Source: Lawsonella clevelandensis
Lineage (GTDB): Bacteria > Actinomycetota > Actinomycetes > Mycobacteriales > Mycobacteriaceae
NCBI RefSeq assembly: GCF_003241315.1
Contig: NZ_QFOZ01000001.1
Coordinates: 1-64,000, forward strand
Reading direction: 5' to 3'
DNA: 64,000 nucleotides
Numbering within the stretch: the stretch's first letter is position 1; the number at the start of each line of letters is the position of its first letter. The notes beneath the pieces are model-generated. The model was not told the DNA's origin. It ran no database searches and saw nothing but the letters and a program-made list of their open reading frames with translations. Both the position numbers and the translations under genes were made by a program. Below are positions 57,502-64,000 of the stretch, piece after piece.

Positions 57502-58959
57502 GTGTCCAGCTCACTTCTTATCATTTTGCTGGTAGTCGTCTGGCTTTTGATATTGCTACCGATGGTCGTTAATACCAAGCAGCCTATTCGTCGCGCCTCC
57601 GCATCGTTTTCCAAAACCCGAGTGCTGCATCGTGGTGGGGAAAAGAAGCTGAAACCGCGTCGCATAATTTCCCCACACCCTGCCGAGGATAATAGCGACT
57701 CCACAGAAGACGATTCGGTAGAAAAAGACTCGGCCGCCAAGAAGAAAACTCCACAACGACACTTCCTAAGGAAGGCTAAGCGGCTTACCGTTGATCCCGC
57801 CATTATCGCCGCTAGCTCCTTCACCGCAGAGACAACTGCCGAAGCAACTACGGAAGCAGAAGACTCCTCTACTGATGCTGAAGAGCATAAAACTTCTACT
57901 GAAGAGATTGTTATTACCCCCGAGCTATTGCACGAAAGCCTTGACAATTACCACGCAGAGCAAAATCCCGAACAAGTACTAGAGACTACTGACAAGGCCA
58001 CTGACGATACAGCAGATAGTGCCGATAACGTCAGTGTAAATAGTGCTGGTGAGGACAATGCCAGTGATAACAGTGTTACTAGTGATGACAGTGAGGATAG
58101 CGATGATGGTAGTGAAGAGAAACCTATGTCTCGCCTAACGAGTAGCTTGGCGGAGAAAATCTCTGACTTTAAAAAAGCTGACCGTAATATCCCCGAACCT
58201 GCCCCACAGCTCACTCTTAACGCCGACGATATAGCAGAAGCAGAACGCCGCCGCGGACGAGGCGGCTACGACCCCATTGCTGCAGAAGAAGCCGCAGAGA
58301 AACGATATAAGCGTCGCCGCATTATCTTCCTCGTTCTTGCTATTCTGCTTATCCCCATGATCGCTGCCGCAGCAGTACTCGGTGGGCTAGTATGGATCGC
58401 CCCCGCAGCCTGGTGTGGTGTAATCGCCTTCTACCTGGCAGCACTCCGCAGCCAAGTGCGCCTAGACAACGAGCTACGCCAACGCCGTCTCGCACAAATG
58501 CGCCGGGCCCGCGCGCAACGCACCGAATACGGCTACCAAGAAGAACAAGAGCCTGCTGACACCCATTTCTATGGCCAGTACTCGCTAGTGGACATAGACG
58601 ACGGAGACCCACTCTTCGACCACCTTGATACCCGCCCATTCATGGAAGAATACATGGCGACACACGCCGAAGAATTCTCCTACGATGAAGGCGGCTACCT
58701 GCGTGACCGTTTCGGCCGCGTACGCGTCAATGCCTCCCGCTACCCGGACTCTGCCGGCATAGGACAGCCGGAGCAGCTAGGACAGCAGCAGTACCGCTAC
58801 GACGATGCTGAAGCAGACTACCAGTACGATGATCCCTACACGTTGGGCGAGTACTCCGGTGAACGCAGCGTGGACTACTGGGGTGAGGAAGAAGCCGCGC
58901 AAGACATTGTCCGCTTCGAACTACCTCACAATGATGGGGACTACCGAGACGTCGGCTAG
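57502..58959 (+). CDS. glpR: Divisome membrane receptor GlpR-like
   Basis: 485 residues from GTG 57502. An N-terminal membrane helix (about 3-22: SLLIILLVVVWLLILLPMV) ends in TKQPIRRASASFSKTRVLHR. A long, acidic, Ser/Asp/Glu/Thr-rich disordered region (about 60-255) contains a possible amphipathic motif RLTSSLAEKISDFKKADRN. Two helices follow (about 272-318: IIFLVLAILLIPMIAAAAVL and WIAPAAWCGVIAFYLAAL), then an acidic, Tyr-rich C-terminal tail. This layout and position beside Glp match GlpR, the receptor that recruits Glp to the division site. The 204-bp gap from glp leaves room for a separate promoter. Confidence 0.8.
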   Translation: MSSSLLIILLVVVWLLILLPMVVNTKQPIRRASASFSKTRVLHRGGEKKLKPRRIISPHPAEDNSDSTEDDSVEKDSAAKKKTPQRHFLRKAKRLTVDPAIIAASSFTAETTAEATTEAEDSSTDAEEHKTSTEEIVITPELLHESLDNYHAEQNPEQVLETTDKATDDTADSADNVSVNSAGEDNASDNSVTSDDSEDSDDGSEEKPMSRLTSSLAEKISDFKKADRNIPEPAPQLTLNADDIAEAERRRGRGGYDPIAAEEAAEKRYKRRRIIFLVLAILLIPMIAAAAVLGGLVWIAPAAWCGVIAFYLAALRSQVRLDNELRQRRLAQMRRARAQRTEYGYQEEQEPADTHFYGQYSLVDIDDGDPLFDHLDTRPFMEEYMATHAEEFSYDEGGYLRDRFGRVRVNASRYPDSAGIGQPEQLGQQQYRYDDAEADYQYDDPYTLGEYSGERSVDYWGEEEAAQDIVRFELPHNDGDYRDVG

Positions 58960-59030
58960 AGCTACGCTGCTGGTGGCCAGTGACCACAATTTCTAACCTA
59001 CTGTCCCACACTGGTACAGTAGGAAAGTCT

Positions 59031-59103
59031 GGGGCTATAGCGCAGTTGGTAGCGCGTCTCGTTCGCATCGAGAAGGTCAGGGGTTCGATTCCCCTTAGCT
59101 CCA
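59031..59103 (+). tRNA. tRNA-Ala (anticodon CGC)
   Basis: A complete 73-base cloverleaf: acceptor GGGGCTA / TAGCTCC (one G-T pair), D arm GCGC...GCGC, anticodon stem TCTCG / CGAGA with loop containing CGC, and T arm AGGGG TTCGATT CCCCT. Discriminator A; CCA not encoded. It reads GCG. No integrase gene or attachment-site repeat is seen next to it. Confidence 0.95.
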
Positions 59104-59111
59104 CAGAATAC

Positions 59112-59150
59112 AAAATCCCTGGTCAGAAATGACCAGGGATTTTCTTTATT
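59112..59150 (+). terminator. Terminator after tRNA-Ala
   Basis: A perfect 14-bp stem AAAATCCCTGGTCA / TGACCAGGGATTTT (59112-59125, 59130-59143) with loop GAAA, followed by CTTTATTTATG. Confidence 0.9.
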
Positions 59151-59352
59151 TATGATTATTTATGCTGTTAAACATGTGTTTTTTAGAGTAATGACAACTA
59201 GAACTAAATAGAACGCTGCGACCAATTATGGAATAAAGTTGGCACATTCTAGGCACAAAAATTGCTCATATGGATATCTGTTACCACTCTATTCATGAAG
59301 AAGAAAAAGACTGGTCGATAGAAAACAATCTATGCGGGCTAGCTTATAGACT

Positions 59353-60702
59353 ATGAGGTCGAAAATTTTAGGGTCGGTAGTGTGCTCCGCACTGCTTACT
59401 ATTGCAACATTCTCACTTGTCCCAGCCCAGTCGGTTGCCCACGCTGACTCTGCTCAGCTGGCTTCTCGTTTCACAATGGGTGTTTTCCCTGATACTCAAT
59501 ACGCATCTGCTGGAAGTATCCCAGCATCGCACCACTTCATGAATAGATACGGGAGTGAGCCTTATAAAGTTCAAACCCAGTGGTTAGCAGATAACAAGAA
59601 GGCTTTCGGCCTGAAGTTCGTTGTACATCTAGGCGATGTCGTCAATAATTCGGTGAATGAGGGTCAGTGGAAGGCTGCTGATGCCGCCATGAGTATCCTG
59701 GAAAAGGGCGGTGTTCCGTATTCTGTACTCCCAGGAAACCACGATATGGGTCCTATTCCAGTAGTTGGGGGATCAGTCAATAAGCTTGCGGAAGAAGTTG
59801 GGCGATACGCCGACTATGGTGCGTCTAAGGTGAATTACCCCGGCACAATTGGTGTTGAGACGAAACCTTCTGTGTTTAGTGGTAGCAAGGCGACGAAGGA
59901 ACTTCCTTTCTACTCCAAATGGTTCAGTGCGGAGCGGGCACAGAAGAACCCCACTTTCCGGGAGCGCTTCAATGAGCTCAATAATGAGTCCGAATACCAT
60001 ATTTTTAGTGCTGAAGGGCATAGTTTCCTCGTTCTGGCGTTGGCGTACCAGGCCAGTGATCGAGTACTGCGGTGGGCTCAAAAAGTCTTGGATGCGCATC
60101 CTACTCTGCCTGCTATTCTTACCACGCATGAGATCCTTGTTAAGGGCGGTGACAAGCGTGATATCCAGTTCACTAAGGGTTACGGTGAGCACTTGTGGAA
60201 TGACTTCATTAAAGAGAATGACCAAATATTCTTGACGTTATGCGGCCATAATGCTGGGTCAGGAACACTGGTAACGAAAAATAATAAAGGTCATTCTGTT
60301 GTTAATGTTTTGCAGGATTACCAAGAATCTTATGAGGGTGGGAATGGGCTCTTAGGGCTCCTCCAGTTCGACTTCACGCATAACACTATGGAAATGCTGG
60401 CGGCTAGCCCCTACGCAGCTAAGAAACCTGCTAAAACACTCGTCAATGAGGATGTTCTCTATTATCAGAACGAGCGGGATTCTTTCATCGAGCACATGGA
60501 TTTCGCGCAACGCTTCGCTGGTTTCACCCGGTTCGTTGTCAATCACAAAGACGAGAACGACCCAGACTATCTTGACATTGCACGACGCAATCTGCGATGC
60601 CGACAGCCCTCGTTAAAACCTGTTACTACTCCTTCGAAACTGCCTGCTTACCTAGAAATGCCAAAGTCGTTCGTACCCACGGGAAGAACGGGTAAACAGT
60701 AG
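59353..60702 (+). CDS. Secreted metallophosphoesterase
   Basis: 449 residues. A signal peptide (1-33, ending VAHA) precedes a calcineurin-like phosphoesterase domain with the metal ligands in order: FPDTQYA (Asp), VVHLGDVVNN (Asp), VLPGNHDMG (Asn, His), TTHEILV (His) and LCGHN (His). The enzyme hydrolyses phosphomonoesters, diesters or nucleotides outside the cell; phosphate or nucleotide scavenging is plausible. The C-terminal ~80 residues have no recognised domain and contain no membrane helix. The upstream 200 bases are AT-rich; no Shine-Dalgarno is clear. Its 3' end is 13 bases from the convergent pmt. Confidence 0.88.
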   Translation: MRSKILGSVVCSALLTIATFSLVPAQSVAHADSAQLASRFTMGVFPDTQYASAGSIPASHHFMNRYGSEPYKVQTQWLADNKKAFGLKFVVHLGDVVNNSVNEGQWKAADAAMSILEKGGVPYSVLPGNHDMGPIPVVGGSVNKLAEEVGRYADYGASKVNYPGTIGVETKPSVFSGSKATKELPFYSKWFSAERAQKNPTFRERFNELNNESEYHIFSAEGHSFLVLALAYQASDRVLRWAQKVLDAHPTLPAILTTHEILVKGGDKRDIQFTKGYGEHLWNDFIKENDQIFLTLCGHNAGSGTLVTKNNKGHSVVNVLQDYQESYEGGNGLLGLLQFDFTHNTMEMLAASPYAAKKPAKTLVNEDVLYYQNERDSFIEHMDFAQRFAGFTRFVVNHKDENDPDYLDIARRNLRCRQPSLKPVTTPSKLPAYLEMPKSFVPTGRTGKQ

Positions 60703-60715
60703 CAGGTGTTTTCTT

Positions 60716-62455
60716 CTACCAACTGGGCAGCCAGTGTTGAAGGTCCCATAGGTCGGGGCTGATGGGTACGCCGTAGAGGATGGGGAGTATCCAAACATAG
60801 TTAGCAATAACGAGCCCCATGAAGGCGCAGACGATGACGCGCCCGATGTGTATGTTGCGGCACCAGGTTAGCCATGCCGCCCGTACATTCCATATATGCT
60901 GAGCGTGTTTCCTCGGTTTATTCCTATTCCCTGAAGTGGCAGTGGGAATAGTGGGTATATTGGGAACCCAACCGTCTATCTGTGCGAGCATGAGTGCTAG
61001 GCCCAGGCAGATGAAGGGGACGAGGGCGGAGGCGTAGAAGAAGTACATTTGCCTGTCCCAGTTGAGAAGCCAGGGTAGCCAGGCGGCAGCATATCCGCAA
61101 AGGATGATGGTGTAGCGAGGGTCGTGTTTGATAATGACCTGGTGGATTGCCCATACGAGCATGATGAGCCCCGTCCACCAGATAACCGATGTACCCAATA
61201 GAAGTACTGCCTGGACGCAGCCGTCGGGGCCGCAACTGTGCGGTCCGCTGGCGGGTTCCACACCGGTGTCATAGTAGTACAGCAGAGGGCGGATATTGGC
61301 GATCCACTGCCACGGTTTGGATTCCCACGGGTGGTGGTATCCCTGGGAGTTTGTGAGGTTGGCGTGGAAGGTGAACATTTGCTGGTGGTAGTACCACAAT
61401 GACTGCAGGTTGCGGGGGATAAAGGTTGACCACCACGCGTGGGAAACACCCACGTGCCGGTAGACGGCATTTTCGGCGCGTAGCCAACTCCACCAGCTGG
61501 CAATGTAGATGCCAATGGGCATGATGGCGAGGGAGGCGATCGCCGGGAAAGTATCGCGGCGTAGCGTCCCCACCCAGGGGCGGGAAACATGGTAGCGGCG
61601 GCGGAGCGCAACATCCCACATCACGCTCAGAAGGCCAAAAACCACAATGAAATACAGCCCCGACCATTTAACCGCAGTAGCTAGCCCTAGGAATACTCCG
61701 GCGCTGAACCGCCACCAGCGGAATCCCCAGCGGGGGCCGAACTCGCTGGTGAACGTGGTTCCTGCCTGCAGCGTTGTCACCATGCGGTCTTCTACCTGGT
61801 CACGGTCGTGGAGGAGACACAGTAGCGCCGCTAGCACGAATTCGATGAGGAAAATATCGAGCAACCCTGTACGAGAAACGACGGTAAACATGCCGTCACA
61901 AATAAGGAGAATCCCGGCGAGTGCCCCCGCATAGGTGGATCCGGCGAGACGCCGCCCAATGCGCACAATAAGAATGACGCAAATAGTGCCGGCGATGGCG
62001 CTGCTGACACGCCACCCCCATGGGTTGTAGCCGAAAACCGCCTCCGATAGGGCTATCAGGTGTTTCCCTAAAGGCGGGTGCACGACCAATCCGTAGCCGG
62101 GGTTGAACTCCATGCCGCCGTTGTGAAGCATCTGCCAGGCCTGCGGTACATAGTGTTTCTCGTCGAAGATGGGTGTGCCGTCATCAGAGAGAGCACCTAA
62201 ACCCATAAAGCGAGTGAGTGCCGCGATAACACCAAGAAGGGCGGTAACAATCCATCCCCGTGTTGTATCTGTTGCCCGTTGAGGGGCTGGCCAGAGAGGC
62301 TGTGGGCTGACAGAGCTGGCGTTTGGGGTAGGCCGCGGACCCCATATCCCTACCTGGTGACGCGCATGATACGCACGCGAGGTAGGAACCTCAGTGAGAG
62401 GACGTTTCCTCGCGGATACAGGCGCGGGCGCGGGCAGGGAGGTGGACGGGGGCAC
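60716..62455 (-). CDS. pmt: Protein O-mannosyltransferase
   Basis: 579 residues from GTG 62455 (AGGA 7 bases upstream). A polytopic GT39 enzyme with about ten or eleven helices. The N-terminal catalytic loop has the acidic pair in SDDGTPIFDEKHYVPQAWQML, followed by HPPLGKHLIALSEAVFGYNPWGWR. The C-terminal part, with NWDRQMYFFYASALVPFICL, fits PMT_4TMC. It transfers mannose from polyprenyl-phosphate-mannose to Thr/Ser of exported proteins during secretion, as Rv1002c does. Many exported proteins in this window (Rpf, porins, PepD) are possible substrates. It is divergent from rsmI. Confidence 0.95.
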   Translation of the reverse strand: MPPSTSLPAPAPVSARKRPLTEVPTSRAYHARHQVGIWGPRPTPNASSVSPQPLWPAPQRATDTTRGWIVTALLGVIAALTRFMGLGALSDDGTPIFDEKHYVPQAWQMLHNGGMEFNPGYGLVVHPPLGKHLIALSEAVFGYNPWGWRVSSAIAGTICVILIVRIGRRLAGSTYAGALAGILLICDGMFTVVSRTGLLDIFLIEFVLAALLCLLHDRDQVEDRMVTTLQAGTTFTSEFGPRWGFRWWRFSAGVFLGLATAVKWSGLYFIVVFGLLSVMWDVALRRRYHVSRPWVGTLRRDTFPAIASLAIMPIGIYIASWWSWLRAENAVYRHVGVSHAWWSTFIPRNLQSLWYYHQQMFTFHANLTNSQGYHHPWESKPWQWIANIRPLLYYYDTGVEPASGPHSCGPDGCVQAVLLLGTSVIWWTGLIMLVWAIHQVIIKHDPRYTIILCGYAAAWLPWLLNWDRQMYFFYASALVPFICLGLALMLAQIDGWVPNIPTIPTATSGNRNKPRKHAQHIWNVRAAWLTWCRNIHIGRVIVCAFMGLVIANYVWILPILYGVPISPDLWDLQHWLPSW

Positions 62456-62515
62456 GCTTCGATCCTACCTAACCTCGTCCAACGTGTGCTTTCCCACGTG
62501 GGGTGGTTCCCGCCG

Positions 62516-62557
62516 CTGCCTATACTGCACTGCCTATACTGCACTGCCTATACTGCA
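62516..62557 (+). repeat. Three 14-bp tandem repeats carrying TATACT
   Basis: Three perfect head-to-tail copies of CTGCCTATACTGCA (62516-62529, 62530-62543, 62544-62557). Each contains TATACT, a good match to a -10 promoter hexamer, 32-70 bases before the rsmI start codon. The array may supply alternative rsmI promoters and could vary in copy number. Confidence 0.85.
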
Positions 62558-62588
62558 CCGCTTATGCCGTGCCGCGTACACTGGTGGC

Positions 62589-63470
62589 ATGACAACTCCA
62601 CCGAGCGAGACAGTGTATTCCCCCGTAGCGCCTGCCGGCACTCTCATTGTGGGGGCAACGCCGCTGGGGAATCGAGGTGATGCGACACCGCGTCTACGGG
62701 CAGCCCTCGCCACCGCCGATATTGTGGCGGCAGAAGACACTCGCCGCACCCATCAGCTGGCACGGGATCTGGGTGTCACCATCACAGGGAAGGTTCTTTC
62801 CCACTACGACCACAATGAGCGTGACCGCGCCCCTCAACTCATCGACTTTCTCCAGCAGGGTCTTACCGTGCTGGTTGTTTCCGATGCGGGAATGCCCACC
62901 GTATCCGACCCCGGCTACCGGGTAGTGTCCCTGGCGGTAGCGGAAGGTATACCCGTCACCTGCTTGCCCGGCGCCAGCGCACCCCTGACCGCTCTGGCGA
63001 TCTCCGGCATTGGGGCAGATCGTTTCGCCTTTGACGGTTTCGCCCCGCGCAAACCGGGGCCGCAGCGCGCCTGGTGGGAGAGTCTAAAAAACGAGCCGCG
63101 CACCGTCATCTTCTTTGAATCCCCGCATCGTTTAGCGGATACGCTGGCGGTTGGTGCGGAAGTGTTGGGGGAGCGGCAGGCCGCAGTGTGCCGGGAACTC
63201 ACGAAAACCTATGAGGAGTGCCGGCGAGGCACATTAGCGGAGTTGGCTGACTGGGCGGCGGAGGGTGTGCGCGGCGAAATCACAGTAGTAGTGGCGCCGG
63301 ACAGTCCGGAAGATGACGACACCAGTGACGCCACTCTCATTCGGCAGGTGGAGGAACTGGTCTCTGACGGTATTCGCCTCAATGATGCGTGTGGGGCGGT
63401 GGCGAAAAGCCACGGTCGTCGGAAGCGGGAGTTGTACCAGGCGGTTGTTGCTGCTCGCGGGGAACTCTGA
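62589..63470 (+). CDS. rsmI: 16S rRNA (cytidine 1402-2'-O) methyltransferase
   Basis: 293 residues from ATG 62589; the frame is open 65 codons further upstream but that part lies across the repeats and lacks family similarity. A tetrapyrrole-methylase-fold enzyme: GTLIVGATPLGNRGDATPR, VAAEDTRRTHQL, SDAGMPTVSDPGYR, CLPGASAPLTALAISG, FFESPHRLADTL, CRELTKTYEE, and a C-terminal helix-rich domain. It methylates ribose of C1402 in the ribosomal P site using SAM. No ribosome site is obvious (GGTGGC only). The gene leads toward metG. Confidence 0.95.
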   Translation: MTTPPSETVYSPVAPAGTLIVGATPLGNRGDATPRLRAALATADIVAAEDTRRTHQLARDLGVTITGKVLSHYDHNERDRAPQLIDFLQQGLTVLVVSDAGMPTVSDPGYRVVSLAVAEGIPVTCLPGASAPLTALAISGIGADRFAFDGFAPRKPGPQRAWWESLKNEPRTVIFFESPHRLADTLAVGAEVLGERQAAVCRELTKTYEECRRGTLAELADWAAEGVRGEITVVVAPDSPEDDDTSDATLIRQVEELVSDGIRLNDACGAVAKSHGRRKRELYQAVVAARGEL

Positions 63471-63542
63471 GAGCTTCCCAGCGCTCCCATTTCCCATGGG
63501 CTAACTAGGCTTTAGAGCCGGTCACTGCCTAGAATGAGACAC

Positions 63543-64000
63543 ATGACTAAGCCTGTTCTTACCGCTGTTGCCTGGCCGTACGCCAACGGACCCCGCCATA
63601 TCGGCCACGTCTCCGGATTCGGCGTCCCCTCCGACGTTTTCTCCCGCTACCAGCGCATGGTGGGAAACGACGTCCTCATGGTGTCCGGCACCGATGAACA
63701 CGGCACCCCACTCCTTGTCCAAGCAGACAAGGAAGGCATGAATGTCCACGATCTGGCCGACCGCTACAACCGGGTCATTGTTAACGACCTTGCCGGACTC
63801 GGCTTGTCCTACGATCTTTTCACCCGTACCACTACCCGCAACCACTATGCGGTAGTGCAGGAGATGTTCCGCACCGTCGCCAAGAACGGGTACCTTTTTA
63901 CCAAGAAAACTACTGGCGCTATCAGCCCCTCCACTGGCCGCACCCTACCTGACCGCTACATTGAGGGCACCTGCCCCATCTGTGGATATGAGGGTGCTCG
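63543..64000 (+). CDS. metG: Methionine-tRNA ligase, N-terminal part (runs off window)
   Basis: The first 152 codons are present, read directly from ATG 63543: [20 protein letters not shown], so the HIGH motif is HIGH at about residues 19-22 (RHIGHVSG). Then [23 protein letters not shown], typical of class I MetRS, and near the end [10 protein letters not shown], the start of the zinc-knuckle insertion. The enzyme charges tRNA-Met. The KMSKS loop and anticodon domain lie beyond the window. It is 72 bases downstream of rsmI on the same strand, a spacing consistent with co-transcription. Confidence 0.95.
   Translation, partial: MTKPVLTAVAWPYANGPRHIGHVSGFGVPSDVFSRYQRMVGNDVLMVSGTDEHGTPLLVQADKEGMNVHDLADRYNRVIVNDLAGLGLSYDLFTRTTTRNHYAVVQEMFRTVAKNGYLFTKKTTGAISPSTGRTLPDRYIEGTCPICGYEGA

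Noticed and set aside
59031..59150. tRNA-Ala as a prophage or island attachment site
   Set aside because: No integrase, no direct repeat of the tRNA 3' end and no foreign-looking genes follow; only a terminator and a metallophosphoesterase gene.
62394..62588. N-terminal extension of RsmI from an upstream start
   Set aside because: The extra 65 codons translate tandem repeats and a promoter-like region and show no family similarity; RsmI normally begins near GTLIVGATPLGN.

Overview
The window reads as a chromosomal stretch of a mycolic-acid actinobacterium (Mycobacteriales, formerly Corynebacteriales). Base composition looks close to balanced, so it is lower in GC than most of the order; this is judged by eye, not computed. 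The placement rests on SepH, the Glp/GlpR division pair, MspA-family porins, a resuscitation-promoting factor, an MprAB-PepD envelope-stress block, protein O-mannosyltransferase, several actinobacterial DUF families, and a gene order resembling the Rv0861c-Rv1007c part of the Mycobacterium tuberculosis chromosome. I do not assign a genus.

Layout. 1-430: the 3' end of a 5S rRNA and its terminators. 0.4-7.3 kb: a DUF3239 protein, XPB helicase, a helicase-C-like partner, Rpf with a structured leader, and a divergent cold-shock protein. 7.4-16 kb: DUF3027, DUF2530, a SpoU methyltransferase, a DUF6928-like protein, SepH, SerC, an aldose epimerase and citrate synthase. 15.7-21.7 kb is more accessory: two paralogous secreted TAP-like hydrolases flank a 43-residue metallothionein, followed by an aldo/keto reductase and an EchA6-like crotonase lacking both catalytic Glu residues. 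21.8-27.1 kb: a ThrE exporter, a CtpE-like P-type ATPase, tRNA-Arg and a SUFU-domain protein. 27.2-30.9 kb: three consecutive MspA-family porin genes, each built differently, behind a very AT-rich upstream region. 30.9-35.1 kb: the cysQ-thyA-folA operon, pgi and chorismate mutase. 35.2-46.3 kb: pcrA, an M23 peptidase, sucCD, a DUF6350 membrane protein, purN-purH and an AEC transporter.

46.5-48.5 kb holds two divergent operons of ribosomal proteins without Zn-binding Cys motifs (S18, S14, L33, L28 versus L31B, L32). 48.8-53.1 kb is mprA-mprB-pepD-moaB and a small conserved protein. 53.1-57.3 kb: a SAF-domain protein overlapped by a Tyr-rich small ORF, FmdB, 5-formyl-THF cyclo-ligase, GalU and Glp, followed by GlpR, tRNA-Ala, a secreted metallophosphoesterase, Pmt, RsmI and the start of MetG, which runs off the window.

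Functionally the window mixes central metabolism (gltA, sucCD, pgi, purNH, serC, folate/thymidylate) with cell-envelope biology (Rpf, M23 peptidase, porins, Pmt, PepD, TAP-like hydrolases) and division factors (SepH, Glp, GlpR). There is no phage, transposase, CRISPR array or obvious island. The least conventional parts are the porin cluster, the metallothionein with a dyad upstream, the triple -10-like tandem repeat before rsmI, the structured rpf leader, and the Tyr-rich overlapping ORF.
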